From the NCBI RefSeq assembly GCF_900155385.1, contig NZ_LT699745.1:1519561-1583560 (forward strand): a stretch of DNA of 64,000 bases, in the 5' to 3' direction. Shown piece by piece: positions 42,014-52,575 of the stretch. Origin of the DNA: Vreelandella massiliensis (GTDB lineage: Bacteria > Pseudomonadota > Gammaproteobacteria > Pseudomonadales > Halomonadaceae). The notes under the pieces are model-generated. The model did no database searches. It was not told where the DNA came from and worked only from the letters and a program-made list of their open reading frames with translations. The number at the start of each line of letters is the position of its first letter. Position 1 is the stretch's first letter. A program made the translations under genes and the position numbers.

Positions 42014-43042
42014 ATGACAGAAGACAATAAACCCACAGCCAAATCACTTATGTCGGATAATCGCGTAAGGGCTATCGCGGGCATTGCGGCGATTGCGGTG
42101 ATCTGGGCGATTGTGGCGCAATCCAACGCCGGCGACCGGCTAGATCGCATTGCCGTGTTAGAACAAGACCTCGCTGAGGCCGAGCAGGAGCGTCAAGAGC
42201 TGCGCTCGGAGCTCTCCGACGTTGAGCAAGCCGAGATGGACCTGGCATCACTGCGTGAAGAGATGCAGGCGGTGCAGGAAGAGACCGAGCAGGCGCAGGC
42301 GACCTTAACCTCGACACAAGACGATATCGCCAGCGCTGAGGAACAGCTAGCCGCGCTGGCGTCCGAGCGGGAGAGCCGCCAAGAAGCGCTCGACGCACTC
42401 AACGCCGAAATAGAAGAGACGCAGAGCCGTCTTGATGAGCTACGCACGACGTACGCGGAAGTCGAGGCTGAGAAGGAAGAAGCCGAAGCAGCACGCGACG
42501 CCGCTGAGCAAGCACTTCAAGAAGCGGAAGAGGCTCGCCAGCAAGCCATTGACGCGCGCGATCAGGCAGAGCAGGCGCGTGAAGAAGCCGTCGCGGCACG
42601 CGAGCAGGCCGAAGCGGACCTTGAAGCGCTGAATGCCGATATTGAAGCGGCCAATGAGGAGCTAACGTCTCTTAACGACGAGCTGAATGCCCTGCAACAG
42701 GAGCGCGATGCGCTGGTGGAAGAGCGCGATGCGCTTGCCGCCGAGCGGGATGAACTGCAAAGCGAGGTAGAGTCGCTGCAAGCGCTGCTTGAAGAGGAGC
42801 AGCAGAGCCTTTCGGCTACCCGCGACGAGTTAGATGACCTGATGGTCGCGCTCGATATTGGCCGCGATGAACTCGCGGGCCTCAATAGCAAAATTGACGA
42901 GCGTGAAACCCAACTTGAACGTCTCAACACCCAGCTTGAAGATTGGCGTGAAGAGCTTGCCGCTTTGCAAGACCGTGTTGATAGCGAAGAAGCAGAAAAT
43001 GGGCAAAATGAGCAAGCTGATAGCGAGAGCAGCAACGACTAA
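42014..43042 (+). CDS. Membrane-anchored long coiled-coil protein, unknown function
   Basis: A 342-residue, very acidic protein. One membrane helix (about residues 22-40, VRAIAGIAAIAVIWAIVAQS) is followed by almost 290 residues of uninterrupted heptad coiled coil, rich in Glu, Ala and Gln. The coil includes duplicated phrases such as EEARQQAIDARDQAEQAREE. The ATG at 42014 has GAGGGA 7 bases before it. A TTG at 41993 is possible. No enzymatic domain is visible. A scaffold, chromosome or envelope tether role is conceivable but unsupported. A strong terminator follows. Confidence 0.75.
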   Translation: MTEDNKPTAKSLMSDNRVRAIAGIAAIAVIWAIVAQSNAGDRLDRIAVLEQDLAEAEQERQELRSELSDVEQAEMDLASLREEMQAVQEETEQAQATLTSTQDDIASAEEQLAALASERESRQEALDALNAEIEETQSRLDELRTTYAEVEAEKEEAEAARDAAEQALQEAEEARQQAIDARDQAEQAREEAVAAREQAEADLEALNADIEAANEELTSLNDELNALQQERDALVEERDALAAERDELQSEVESLQALLEEEQQSLSATRDELDDLMVALDIGRDELAGLNSKIDERETQLERLNTQLEDWREELAALQDRVDSEEAENGQNEQADSESSND

Positions 43043-43116
43043 AAACGCTAAACAGCCCATGAAGAAAAGCTGATAAACGCGTTACACTCGCCATCATGTG
43101 GCACAGGCGAGAACAA

Positions 43117-43149
43117 CGGGCACCTGTGAAAGCAGGTGCCCGTTTTGTT
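43117..43149 (+). terminator. Rho-independent terminator after the coiled-coil gene
   Basis: CGGGCACCTG pairs perfectly with CAGGTGCCCG over TGAAAG, then TTTTGTT. Its presence shows that the SLC13 gene starts downstream of it. Confidence 0.94.
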
Positions 43150-43217
43150 ATAAATTGATTTTAAAGTGCTTTTTGAGCGGCTCGATTGACGGGGATATTT
43201 ACCTACAAGAGGTCACT

Positions 43218-45050
43218 ATGGCGTTGGATTTAGGGATAGCGCAAAGCACATGGGTATTTTTTGTGCTGGGACTTACGCTGCTTGCTTTTATGTGGGGGCG
43301 CTTTCGCTATGACTTGGTGGCCCTTGCCGCGCTGCTGGGTTCGGTCATGCTGGGGTTGGTCCCGGCGGATGAGGCGTTTAACGGCTTTGGCCACCCCGCG
43401 GTGATTACGGTGGTGGCGGTGCTGGTGTTAAGTCGTGGTTTTGAGCGCGCGGGCGTGGTGGATATTATCGCCGATCAAATGCTCAAAGCGGGAGAGCGTT
43501 TACTGCTTCAACTGGCTGTGCTGGTGGGCACCGTCGTGGTGCTTTCGGGGGTAATGAATAATGTCGGCGCCTTGGCCCTGCTGCTGCCTGTCGCGATGCG
43601 GCTTGCACGTGAGCACAATACCTCGCCCTCGCTTTTGCTCATGCCGCTCGCCTTTGGCTCGCTGCTCGGTGGTTTGACCACGCTGATTGGCACCCCGCCC
43701 AATATCATTATCTCCAGCTATCGTGGTGACGTGGCCGGAGAAAATTTCAGCATGTTCAGTTTCTTCCCGGTTGGGGCAAGCGTTGCGCTAGTCGGGTTTC
43801 TCTTTATCGTTCTGCTTGGCTGGCGCCTAACCCCCAAACGCACTGGTCAAGCAACCACTGAGGATATGTTTGATACCGCCAACTACCTGGTAGAGCTACA
43901 AGTAGGCGGCGATTCAAAAGCGAAGGGATTAACGCTCCAGCAGCTTCGCGACGAAGTGGACGAGACCATTCCCGTTTTGGCCGTCCTGCGTGACGGAGAG
44001 CGCCGAGCGGGGAACAACTTCTACGATACTCTGAAAGAAGATGATGTGTTGCTGCTGGAAGCCGATCCTGAAGAGCTAAAAATACTAGAAGAGAAGGTTG
44101 GGTTGAGCGTCGTAACCGAGCCGGAAGGTGAGGATGATGAAGGCGATGAAGGCGATAAAAACGAAAAGCAGCGTAAGGGGCGGGTTGACACAAAAGGCTT
44201 GCAGCTGGTTGAAGCGGTGGTGCGCACCGACTCCATGATGGTCAATCGCAGCGTGCGTCAGCTGCGGCTGCACCATCAGTTTGGGTTGCATCTGGTCGCG
44301 GTAGCGCGCGATGGCTCGCGCCTAAAGAAGCGCTTGCGTGATATACGCTTTCGGGGCGGCGATGTGCTGTTACTCCAAGGCGGGGAGACGGAAATCAACG
44401 AGAGTCTCGCCACTCTCGGGTGCCTACCCCTGGCCAAGCGTGAACTCAATCTGGGGCAGCCGCGTAAGTTACTCTTATCGATTACGATTTTTGCTTTAGC
44501 CATTGCCGCCATGCTGCTCGATGTTTTGCCCACGGCGGTCGCCCTGAGCACGGCCGCCCTATGCTCCCTGCTAGTGGGAGTGTTACCACTGCGCGAAGGG
44601 TATCAGGCCATTGATGGGCCCGTGATAGTGCTATTAGGGGCGATGATCCCCGTCGGTCAGGCGCTGGAAACCAGCGGCGGCGCCAAGCTGATCGCGGATG
44701 CATTGCTACAGTTTGGGAGTGAATGGCCCGTGGTCGCGACGCTAGCGGGGCTTTTTATCCTCTCGATGGTGCTCTCCAATATCGTCAACAACGCCGCCGC
44801 CGCCGTTTTGATGGCACCCATTGCCGCGAGCCTAGCCAACGGCTTTGACGCTTCTTTGGACCCTTTTTTAATGGTCGTGGCAGTGAGCGCATCGTGTGCG
44901 TTTTTGACCCCCATTGGCCATCAGTCCAACACCTTGGTGCTAGGCCCTGGCGGCTACCGATTTGGTGATTTTTGGAAACTGGGCTTGCCGCTCTCGTTGG
45001 TGGTGATGGTCGTGGCCTTGCCCATGATTCTCTGGGTCTGGCCGCTCTAG
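43218..45050 (+). CDS. SLC13-family transporter with two RCK_C domains
   Basis: A 611-residue membrane protein. The first transport half is about residues 1-210 (GVMNNVGALALLLPVAMRLA, GGLTTLIGTPPNIIISSYRG). A cytoplasmic pair of TrkA-C/RCK_C domains spans about 220-420, and the second transport half has SNIVNNAAAAVLMAPIAASLA and FLTPIGHQSNTLVLGPGGYR. The twin Asn/Thr-Pro loops define the DASS-type anion transporters (dicarboxylate, sulfate). The RCK pair is split by an acidic and basic linker (EGEDDEGDEGDKNEKQRK). Start at 43218 with AAGAGG upstream. An earlier frame crosses the terminator. Confidence 0.87.
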   Translation: MALDLGIAQSTWVFFVLGLTLLAFMWGRFRYDLVALAALLGSVMLGLVPADEAFNGFGHPAVITVVAVLVLSRGFERAGVVDIIADQMLKAGERLLLQLAVLVGTVVVLSGVMNNVGALALLLPVAMRLAREHNTSPSLLLMPLAFGSLLGGLTTLIGTPPNIIISSYRGDVAGENFSMFSFFPVGASVALVGFLFIVLLGWRLTPKRTGQATTEDMFDTANYLVELQVGGDSKAKGLTLQQLRDEVDETIPVLAVLRDGERRAGNNFYDTLKEDDVLLLEADPEELKILEEKVGLSVVTEPEGEDDEGDEGDKNEKQRKGRVDTKGLQLVEAVVRTDSMMVNRSVRQLRLHHQFGLHLVAVARDGSRLKKRLRDIRFRGGDVLLLQGGETEINESLATLGCLPLAKRELNLGQPRKLLLSITIFALAIAAMLLDVLPTAVALSTAALCSLLVGVLPLREGYQAIDGPVIVLLGAMIPVGQALETSGGAKLIADALLQFGSEWPVVATLAGLFILSMVLSNIVNNAAAAVLMAPIAASLANGFDASLDPFLMVVAVSASCAFLTPIGHQSNTLVLGPGGYRFGDFWKLGLPLSLVVMVVALPMILWVWPL

Positions 45051-45123
45051 CGAGCGCAGGTTGCCAGCCATCAAACGGCGACGGTGGCTATCAAGGCGCT
45101 TTTACTCAAGGTAACGGCTCACT

Positions 45124-46617
45124 ATGTCCACATATTTGCTTGCGATAGATCAAGGTACCACCAGCTCCAGGGCGGTGCTGTTTGACCGCCAGGGACGCAT
45201 TAAAGCGCTTGCGCAGCGCGAGTTTGCGCAGTCATTCCCCCATGATGGCTGGGTGGAGCATGACCCGGAAGCGATTTGGGACAGCGTTATCGCCACCTGC
45301 CGAGACGTGCTCGCGAAAGCGGATGTTCCCGTGGACGCTGTGATTGGGGTGGGGATTACCAATCAGCGCGAAACAACGCTGCTTTGGGATCGCGCCACGG
45401 GCACACCGCTTCATAACGCCATTGTATGGCAAGACCGGCGCACGGCGGCGGCGTGTCAAAAGCTGCGTGATGCAGGCCATACCCAAGCCGTGCAAGAGAA
45501 AACCGGCCTTTTGATCGACCCCTATTTTTCCGCCACCAAGCTTGCCTGGCTGTTTGATAACGTGCCCGGGGCTCGCGAGCGCGCGGAAAACGGTGAGCTG
45601 GCGTTTGGTACCGTGGATAGCTTTCTGATCTGGCGTTTAACCGGCGGCCGGCAACACCTCACCGACGCGACCAACGCCTCGCGCACCGCGCTGTTCAATA
45701 TTCATACCCAGCAGTGGGATGATGAGCTGCTGGCGCTATTTACTATTCCCAAGGGGGTTCTGCCAGAGGTCAAAGATTCCAGCGACGATTTTGGCACGCT
45801 CGACCCAAAGTGGTTGGGTAAGGCGCTGCCGATTGCCGGAGTGGCGGGTGATCAGCAGGCGGCGCTGTTTGGCCAGGCGTGCTTTCAGCCGGGCATGGGC
45901 AAAAGCACTTACGGCACCGGCTGCTTCATGATCGTCAATACGGGAGAAACGCCGGCGATATCGCACAACCGTCTGTTGACCACGGTGGGCTATCGCCTCA
46001 ACGGCACGCCGACGTATGCCCTGGAAGGAAGTATTTTCGTCGCCGGCGCGACCGTTCAATGGCTACGCGACGGCTTGAATCTGTTTGCCGATGCGGCCGA
46101 AACCGAAGCCTTGGCGCGTGAAACACGCAGCGGGCATAGCGTCTATCTGGTGCCTGCGTTTACCGGGCTGGGTGCGCCGCATTGGGACCCAAAAGCGCGC
46201 GGGGCGATTTTAGGGCTCACCCGCGACACCGGCATTGCTGAAATTGTCGCGGCGGGGCTACAAGCGGTGTGCTACCAGACCCGCGATTTGCAGCACTGCA
46301 TGCACGATGACATGGGCCTCTCCCCGGGTACACTTCGCGTCGACGGCGGCATGGTCAAGAACAGTTGGTTGATGCAGTTTTTGTCCGATATGCTCGGCGT
46401 TCAGGTTGACCGCCCCACGGTGCTTGAAACCACCGCGCTAGGCGTGGCGTATCTGGCCGGGCTGCGGCTGGGTTGGTACGCAAGCCTTGAGGAGATTCAA
46501 GGCTTGTGGCAGTGCGAAACAAGCTTTGAGCCCCGGATGAGCGAAAAAAACCGGGAGGCGCTTTATCAGGGCTGGCTCGATGCGGTGGCGCGTGTGCGCA
46601 CAGGGCCGACCGAGTAA
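45124..46617 (+). CDS. glpK: Glycerol kinase
   Basis: A 497-residue FGGY kinase phosphorylating glycerol. Marks are [20 protein letters not shown] (phosphate loop), [17 protein letters not shown], and [28 protein letters not shown]. Length and ends are normal. No glpF or glpD neighbours are visible, which is unusual but not rare. The region between the SLC13 gene and glpK holds no clear operator. Confidence 0.96.
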   Translation: MSTYLLAIDQGTTSSRAVLFDRQGRIKALAQREFAQSFPHDGWVEHDPEAIWDSVIATCRDVLAKADVPVDAVIGVGITNQRETTLLWDRATGTPLHNAIVWQDRRTAAACQKLRDAGHTQAVQEKTGLLIDPYFSATKLAWLFDNVPGARERAENGELAFGTVDSFLIWRLTGGRQHLTDATNASRTALFNIHTQQWDDELLALFTIPKGVLPEVKDSSDDFGTLDPKWLGKALPIAGVAGDQQAALFGQACFQPGMGKSTYGTGCFMIVNTGETPAISHNRLLTTVGYRLNGTPTYALEGSIFVAGATVQWLRDGLNLFADAAETEALARETRSGHSVYLVPAFTGLGAPHWDPKARGAILGLTRDTGIAEIVAAGLQAVCYQTRDLQHCMHDDMGLSPGTLRVDGGMVKNSWLMQFLSDMLGVQVDRPTVLETTALGVAYLAGLRLGWYASLEEIQGLWQCETSFEPRMSEKNREALYQGWLDAVARVRTGPTE

Positions 46618-46628
46618 GGGGGCGGCGT

Positions 46629-46655
46629 AAAAAAAGCCGGCCTTGGTGGCCGGCT
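46629..46655 (-). terminator. Rho-independent terminator of fadE
   Basis: On the minus strand AGCCGGCC pairs with GGCCGGCT over a 5-base loop and ends in seven Ts. On the plus strand no T-run follows, so it serves fadE rather than glpK, although the stem may also slow glpK transcripts. Confidence 0.9.
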
Positions 46656-46672
46656 ATTGATATGGTCAAACG

Positions 46673-49177
46673 CTATTTGACGTACGCTTCCTCCGCCGCG
46701 GGAATGGTCGTGCTAGGTTCGGCATTATGGTTGATCAGCGTCGATTTATCGCTGGCGAACGCGTCGTAGGCGAAGTCATCAACGGTGAGCATTTCCAGCA
46801 CTTTTGTTTCAAACTCGCGCATGAACGCCGCATCGTCTTCGCTAATCAGGCCTTTTTCCACGCCGGCCTCGATACGCTGCTCCGGGTGTAGCGCCGTCTG
46901 GGGCAATTCGCCCTTGGCGTAGGCTTTGTTGAGAGTACGGTAGATCGTTTCGGCGCGCTCGTAATCGTGCAGCAAGGCGTTGTAGCGGGCCAGCGGGTTA
47001 TTCTCGTCGCCATCGTCTTTATCCCAAGTATTATCCAGCAGCTTAGCGCGCAGGGCTGAGTCGGTGGACACACGCTTGGCGATAGCGCGGGCAAAGTCGT
47101 CGTGGGGTTTATCCCAGCGGCGCCCGGTGGGCATCACCATCACTTTTAGCGTTTTGCCCAGCGCCCGATTGGGCAGGTTAGCGAAAATCTCGACGAACGC
47201 CTGCTCGGCGCGCTGGAGTAAGAAGCGGCAGCTGTAGTGCAGCAGGGCTTCTTCACCCTCTACGTGTCCACCCTCTGCTTGCTGCCCCGCTTGCCACTGC
47301 TTGAGCACCATGGAGGCCAGGTAAAGGTTGGAGAGCACATCGCCCAAGCGCGCGGAGAGCATTTCACGCTTTTTCAAGGCGGAGCCCAGGCTTGCCATGG
47401 CCGCATCGGCACACAAACCAAAGCCGGCGGAGAGGCGAGCGATGTCCTGGGCGTACGCTTTGGCGGGGCCTTCAAAGGGAACGGCCGGTTTGCCTAGTCC
47501 GAACCCTTGGGTAAAGGCTCGCGCGGCGTTACCGAAGATCAGGCCCGCGTGGCTAAAGAATGCCTTATCGAACGCTTGCATGTCGTTGGCATCTTTCGCG
47601 GCGAGCTCGTTGAGAACGTAAGGGTGGCAGCGAATGGCGCCCTGACCAAAGATCATCAAGTTACGCGTCATGATGTTGGCGCCTTCCACCGTGATCGCCA
47701 CCGGATTGGCGCTATAGCCAATACCCAGATAGTTACGCGGGCCCAGCGTGACCGCTTTACCGCCGTGAACGTCCATCGCGTCGCTTAACAGGTCGCGCTG
47801 GAACTCGGTCAGCTGGCTTTTCAAAATTGCCGACGGTACGGCGGGTTTCTCACCGTGATCGATCAGGTTCGCCGTTTGATAGACGGTGGCGGCCGAGATA
47901 TAGGCCAGAGACGCCATGCGCGCCAAGGGCTCCTGCACCCCCTCCATCTCCGCGACGGGCACGTTGAACTGGCGACGAATGCGGGTAAAACCGCCGCTCC
48001 AGCCCAGGGCGTAACGGGCGGTGCCGGCGGCACCGGAAGGCAGCGTGATGCAGCGCCCCACCGAGAGACACTCCACCAGCATGCGCCAGCCTTCGCCGAT
48101 CATTTTCTCTCCGCCGATGATGGTCGTGAGCGGGACAAATACGTCTTTCCCCTTGATCGGGCCGTTCATGAACGGGCTGCCAATCGGAAAGTGTCGACGA
48201 CCGATTTCCATGCCCTCGGTATCGCGCGGAATCAGCGCGAGCGTAATGCCGCGATCCTCTTCGTCGCTCAGCAGCTTTTCAGGGTCGAAAAGGCGGAAGG
48301 CGAGGCCGACCACGGTGGCGATCGGGGCCAGCGTGATCCAGCGCTTTTCAAAGTTGAGCCGCACGCCGAGCACCTCTTTGCCGTCGATCGTCTGCTTGCA
48401 GACCATCCCGGTATCGGGGAGCGAGGTGGCATCAGAGCCCGCACGCGGGCCGGTTAAGCCAAAGCAAGGAATTTCTCGGCCATCGGCTAAGCGTGGCAGG
48501 TAATGATCTTTCTGCGCTTGAGTGCCGTATTTCAACAGCAGCTCGCCAGGGCCGAGCGAGTTAGGCACGCCCACGGTCACCATCAGCGTTTCGCTGACCG
48601 CGAGCTTTTGCAGCACCAGGGACTGTGCTTTGGCGGAAAAGCCCAAGCCGCCGTACTCCTTCGGGATGATCATGCCGAAGAAGCCCTCTTTTTTCAGGTA
48701 GTCCCAAAGCGCTTGAGGGAGATCGGCGCGCTCTTGGGCAATGTTCCAGTCGTTACACATGCCGGCGGCCTTGGCGCATTGCGTCTCAAGAAATCCTTTT
48801 TCGTCGTCGCGTAAGCCATCATCCGTAAACGCCAGCAGCTTCTCCCACTGAGGCTTGCCCGAGAAAAGCGCGCCATCCCACGAGACGCTACCCGCTTCAA
48901 GCGCGGTGCGTTCGGTATCGGAAACTTTGGGCGCGACTTTCTTGAACAGCGCAAACAGGCGCGGGGTTAGCCACCGGCGGCGCAGGGTGGGTAGGCCGGT
49001 AACCGCGATAGCGGCCGCGCCTATCAAGAGCAGTATGGCGATTATGGTGGCATCAACCATCAGGCCAACAACGCCTAGCACGGCGAGTACCGCCAACGCG
49101 GCAGCCGCACCCGCCTCGCGGCGCATCACCATCAGCAGGCCGGCAGCGGCCAGGACAATCAGTAGTAGGGTGAACAT
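46673..49177 (-). CDS. fadE: Acyl-CoA dehydrogenase FadE
   Basis: An 834-residue, membrane-associated FAD acyl-CoA dehydrogenase of the large E. coli FadE type, the first oxidative step of beta-oxidation. Hydrophobic N-terminus (about 1-60) precedes the dehydrogenase core beginning FFGMIIPKEYGGLGFSAKAQ. Core motifs are ETLMVTVGVPNSLGPGELLL, CFGLTGPRAGSDATSLPD and DVHGGKAVTLGPRNYLG. The C-terminal extension typical of FadE is present. AAAGGAGTGATGCT precedes the ATG. A likely PsrA-type box lies 60-73 bases upstream. Confidence 0.95.
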   Translation of the reverse strand: MFTLLLIVLAAAGLLMVMRREAGAAAALAVLAVLGVVGLMVDATIIAILLLIGAAAIAVTGLPTLRRRWLTPRLFALFKKVAPKVSDTERTALEAGSVSWDGALFSGKPQWEKLLAFTDDGLRDDEKGFLETQCAKAAGMCNDWNIAQERADLPQALWDYLKKEGFFGMIIPKEYGGLGFSAKAQSLVLQKLAVSETLMVTVGVPNSLGPGELLLKYGTQAQKDHYLPRLADGREIPCFGLTGPRAGSDATSLPDTGMVCKQTIDGKEVLGVRLNFEKRWITLAPIATVVGLAFRLFDPEKLLSDEEDRGITLALIPRDTEGMEIGRRHFPIGSPFMNGPIKGKDVFVPLTTIIGGEKMIGEGWRMLVECLSVGRCITLPSGAAGTARYALGWSGGFTRIRRQFNVPVAEMEGVQEPLARMASLAYISAATVYQTANLIDHGEKPAVPSAILKSQLTEFQRDLLSDAMDVHGGKAVTLGPRNYLGIGYSANPVAITVEGANIMTRNLMIFGQGAIRCHPYVLNELAAKDANDMQAFDKAFFSHAGLIFGNAARAFTQGFGLGKPAVPFEGPAKAYAQDIARLSAGFGLCADAAMASLGSALKKREMLSARLGDVLSNLYLASMVLKQWQAGQQAEGGHVEGEEALLHYSCRFLLQRAEQAFVEIFANLPNRALGKTLKVMVMPTGRRWDKPHDDFARAIAKRVSTDSALRAKLLDNTWDKDDGDENNPLARYNALLHDYERAETIYRTLNKAYAKGELPQTALHPEQRIEAGVEKGLISEDDAAFMREFETKVLEMLTVDDFAYDAFASDKSTLINHNAEPSTTIPAAEEAYVK

Positions 49178-49236
49178 AGCATCACTCCTTTGTATGTATC
49201 ATTATGAGGGAGCGCGTTGAGGTGGCACACGCTTTT

Positions 49237-49249
49237 AAACAGATGTTTG
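49237..49249. promoter_or_regulatory. Candidate PsrA-type fatty-acid regulator box
   Basis: AAAC-N4-GTTTG, 60 bases upstream of fadE, matches the core of the PsrA operator (GAAAC-N2-4-GTTTC-like) known from pseudomonads, where PsrA represses beta-oxidation genes until long-chain fatty acids relieve it. The first base differs from the full consensus. Confidence 0.5.
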
Positions 49250-49304
49250 AATACTGGCAGACCGGCGCCATTTAGTGCAAGCGTTGTGTGAGGCTGATGC
49301 GCAT

Positions 49305-49334
49305 AAAAAAACGCCGTGGCAAAGGCCACAGCGT
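49305..49334 (-). terminator. Rho-independent terminator of betIBA
   Basis: On the minus strand ACGCTGTGGC pairs with GCCACGGCGT (one mismatch) and runs into at least seven Ts, 21 bases after the betA stop. Confidence 0.9.
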
Positions 49335-49354
49335 TTTGAGGTCGGCGCTAAACG

Positions 49355-51028
49355 TTAGCGCTGTCGAGCGGGGGCGCCATCGGCAACATAGTAGTCGACG
49401 TTGGCGCGGGGCAGCGGGTCGCGGCCTCTGATCCGGTCGGCGATTTTTTCCGCCAGCATAATGGTCGGCGCGTTGAGGTTGCCGGTGGGAATCACGGGGA
49501 ATAGCGAGGCATCCACCACGCGCAGTCCTTCCAGACCATGGACCCGACCCTCGCCATCGGTGACGGCCATCTCGTCTTCGCCCATCCGGCAGCTGCCGCA
49601 GGGGTGATAGGCGGTTTCGGCGTGCTGCTTGACGAAGTTATCAAGCTCGGCATCGCTTTGCACCTCCGGCCCGGGGGAGATTTCGCGGCCGCGATAGGGG
49701 TCAAACGCCGGCTGTGCCATGATCTCGCGGGTAATGCGAATCGCATCGCGAAATTCTTGCCAATCTTTGTCCGTCGACATGTAGTTGAACAGAATGCTGG
49801 GCGCGGCGTGGGGGTCTTTGGACGTCAAGCGAATTCGCCCACGGCTATCGGAGCGCATGGAGCCGACATGCGCCTGAAAGCCGTGCGCCTGTACCGCGCT
49901 TTTGCCGTTGTAGCTAATCGCGATGGGCAGGAAGTGGTACTGCAGGTTGGGCCACGGCTCTTCATCGCTGGTCCGAATAAAGCCACACGCCTCGAACTGG
50001 TTGCTAGCGCCGATGCCGGTGCCCTTGAGCAGCCACTCGGCGCCGATTTTGGGCTGGTTGTACCACTTAAGCGCCGGATAGAGCGAAATAGGCTCTTTGC
50101 ATTCGTACTGAATGTACATTTCCAGGTGGTCTTGCAGGTTTTCCCCAACGCCGGGCAGTGCGTGCACCACCGGGATATCCAGGGCGTTGAGGTGTTCGGG
50201 GTTACCCACGCCCGAGCGCTGCAGGATTTGCGGCGAGGCAATGGCACCGCCACAAAGCAGCACTTCTCGCCGCGCAAACGCCTTTTGCGGCTGGCCTTTG
50301 CGTTCATAGCGCACGCCGACGGCGTGTTTGCCGTCAAACTCGATCACATCGGTGACCGCGTGGGTCTCGATGGTGAGATTATCGCGCTGCTTAGCCGTGT
50401 CGAGATACCCGCGCGCCGTGGAGGCACGGCGCCCGCCGGGCGTAACGAAACGGTCCATGGGGCCAAAGCCCTCTTGCTGGTAGCCGTTCACATCCTCCGT
50501 TTCGGGGTAACCCGCCTGCTTGCCGGCTTCGATAAAGGTGCGATACAGCGGGTTGTTCCCCTCTTTGGGCGTGGTGACGCTCACCGGGCCTTCGCCGCCG
50601 TGATAAGCATTGGGGCCAATATCGCGGCTTTCGCTTTTTTTGAAGTAGGGCAGACAGCTTAAGTAATCCCAATCCTCAAGCCCTGGCGCTTTCGCCCAGT
50701 TGTCGTAATCCAGGGCATTGCCCCGGATATAGCACATGCCGTTGATCAGTGAGGAGCCGCCTAAGCCTTTGCCGCGACCGCACTCCATGCGGCGGCCGTC
50801 CATGTGCGGCTCCGGGTCGGTTTCAAACGCCCAGTTATAGCGCTTGCCCTGTAGCGGGTAGGCAAGCGCGGCGGGCATTTGGGTGCGAAAATCAAAGCGG
50901 TAGTCCGGCCCACCGGCTTCCAGCAGCAGTACGCTAACGTCGTGGTCTTCGGTAAGGCGTGTGGCCAGGACGTTACCCGCTGAGCCCGCACCGATAATGA
51001 TGTAGTCGAATTCGCGTGATTGCGACAT
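49355..51028 (-). CDS. betA: Choline dehydrogenase
   Basis: A 557-residue GMC flavoprotein, membrane-associated, oxidising choline to betaine aldehyde. The FAD-binding start is [39 protein letters not shown] is the GMC signature, and the active-site His lies in [15 protein letters not shown] precedes the ATG. It is the last gene of betI-betB-betA and ends at a terminator. The product betaine is an osmoprotectant. Confidence 0.96.
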   Translation of the reverse strand: MSQSREFDYIIIGAGSAGNVLATRLTEDHDVSVLLLEAGGPDYRFDFRTQMPAALAYPLQGKRYNWAFETDPEPHMDGRRMECGRGKGLGGSSLINGMCYIRGNALDYDNWAKAPGLEDWDYLSCLPYFKKSESRDIGPNAYHGGEGPVSVTTPKEGNNPLYRTFIEAGKQAGYPETEDVNGYQQEGFGPMDRFVTPGGRRASTARGYLDTAKQRDNLTIETHAVTDVIEFDGKHAVGVRYERKGQPQKAFARREVLLCGGAIASPQILQRSGVGNPEHLNALDIPVVHALPGVGENLQDHLEMYIQYECKEPISLYPALKWYNQPKIGAEWLLKGTGIGASNQFEACGFIRTSDEEPWPNLQYHFLPIAISYNGKSAVQAHGFQAHVGSMRSDSRGRIRLTSKDPHAAPSILFNYMSTDKDWQEFRDAIRITREIMAQPAFDPYRGREISPGPEVQSDAELDNFVKQHAETAYHPCGSCRMGEDEMAVTDGEGRVHGLEGLRVVDASLFPVIPTGNLNAPTIMLAEKIADRIRGRDPLPRANVDYYVADGAPARQR

Positions 51029-51051
51029 AAAAGCTCCTTAAAACAGACGTC

Positions 51052-52521
51052 TTAAAACACCGACTCAAACGGGCCCATTTCGATCTGCACGGATTTGGTC
51101 TGGGTGTAGTGGGCAAGTGTCTCAACGCCGTTCTCACGCCCAATACCGGACTCCTTATAACCACCGACCGGCATTTCGGCGGGGGACTCGCCCCAGGTAT
51201 TGATCCAGCAGATGCCCGCTTCCAGCTGATGAATGACGCGGTGCGCGCGGTTAAGGCTTTCGCTGAAGACACCGGCGGCCAAGCCGTACGGGGTATCGTT
51301 GGCGCGGCGGATCACCTCGGCTTCGTCGTCAAACGCCAAGACTGACATCACCGGGCCGAAGATCTCTTCGCGTACGATGCGCATATCGTCGCTGCAGTCG
51401 GTAAAGACGGTGGGGGCGGCCCAGGCACCATTCGCGTAGTGGCCGCTGTTCCACTCATCGCCACCGACCAGTACCCGCGCGCCTTCCTCTTTGCCCAACG
51501 CAATGTAGGAGAGCACTTTTTCCTGATGCTCAAAACTCACCAGCGGGCCGAAGTTAACCGCGGGGTCCATGGGGTCGCCCGCTTGAATGCGTTCAACGCG
51601 CGCTTTGATTTTGGCTTCAAACGCCTCTTTGACGCTTGCCTCGACAAAGACGCGGGTGCCGTTGGTGCAAATTTGTCCGCTGGAGTAAAAATTGGCCATC
51701 ATGGCGGCGTCCGCTGCGCGGTCAAGGTCGGCATCATGAAAGACGATCAGCGGTGACTTGCCGCCCAACTCCATGGTGACGTCCTTGAGCGTCGAACTCC
51801 CGGCGGCGGCCATGACTTTCTTACCGGTGCCCATCTCGCCGGTGAACGTCACTTTGGCGATGTCCGTGTGCTCGGTAAGCATCGCGCCGACGCGGCCGTC
51901 GCCTTGCACGACGTTGAACACGCCATCCGGCAGGCCCGCCTCGGTCAATATCTCGGCAAGCTTCATGGTGGTGAGCGGGGTGACTTCGCTAGGCTTGAAT
52001 ACAATCGCGTTGCCGGCGGCCAAGGCGGGCGCGGCTTTCCAGCAGGCGATTTGAATCGGGTAGTTCCACGCGCCGATGGCGCCAATCACACCGAGCGGCT
52101 CACGGCGGGTATAGACAAAGGAGCTATCACGCAGTGGGATCTGGCTGCCCTCGATGGCGGGAGCAAGGCCGGCGTAATACTCCAGTGCGTCGGCGCCGGT
52201 CACGATGTCCACACTCGCGGTTTCGCTAATCGGCTTGCCGGTGTTGCGGGTTTCAAGTTCCGCTAGCTCATCGTTGCGCTCACGCAAAAGCGCCACGGCG
52301 CGCAGCAAAATGCGCGAACGCTGCATACCGTTCATCGCGGCCCATTCGCGCTGGCCACGCTTGGCGGCTGCCACGGCGCTGTCGACGTCAGCTTGGCTTG
52401 CTTGGCCTACCGTCGCCAGAAGGCTGCCGTCAAAGGGGTTGGTGATGTTAAATGTCTCACCAGAGGTGGCCTCTACACGGCGGCCGTCGATGTAAAGCGG
52501 AAGGGTGTCTTGTGCAGCCAT
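51052..52521 (-). CDS. betB: Betaine aldehyde dehydrogenase
   Basis: A 489-residue NAD(P)-dependent aldehyde dehydrogenase making glycine betaine. The catalytic Glu is in [14 protein letters not shown] and the catalytic Cys in [34 protein letters not shown] binds cofactor. It lies 23 bases ahead of betA and shares its transcript from betI. AAAGGAGCACCGC precedes the ATG. Confidence 0.96.
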   Translation of the reverse strand: MAAQDTLPLYIDGRRVEATSGETFNITNPFDGSLLATVGQASQADVDSAVAAAKRGQREWAAMNGMQRSRILLRAVALLRERNDELAELETRNTGKPISETASVDIVTGADALEYYAGLAPAIEGSQIPLRDSSFVYTRREPLGVIGAIGAWNYPIQIACWKAAPALAAGNAIVFKPSEVTPLTTMKLAEILTEAGLPDGVFNVVQGDGRVGAMLTEHTDIAKVTFTGEMGTGKKVMAAAGSSTLKDVTMELGGKSPLIVFHDADLDRAADAAMMANFYSSGQICTNGTRVFVEASVKEAFEAKIKARVERIQAGDPMDPAVNFGPLVSFEHQEKVLSYIALGKEEGARVLVGGDEWNSGHYANGAWAAPTVFTDCSDDMRIVREEIFGPVMSVLAFDDEAEVIRRANDTPYGLAAGVFSESLNRAHRVIHQLEAGICWINTWGESPAEMPVGGYKESGIGRENGVETLAHYTQTKSVQIEMGPFESVF

Positions 52522-52575
52522 GCGGTGCTCCTTTTCATGTAAAAAATAGGGGGTACGGCGAAGCCTTAAACGCTT

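Noticed and set aside
49538..50662. 374-codon frame opposite betA
   Set aside because: Antisense shadow of a clear choline dehydrogenase. Its sequence has no recognisable domain.
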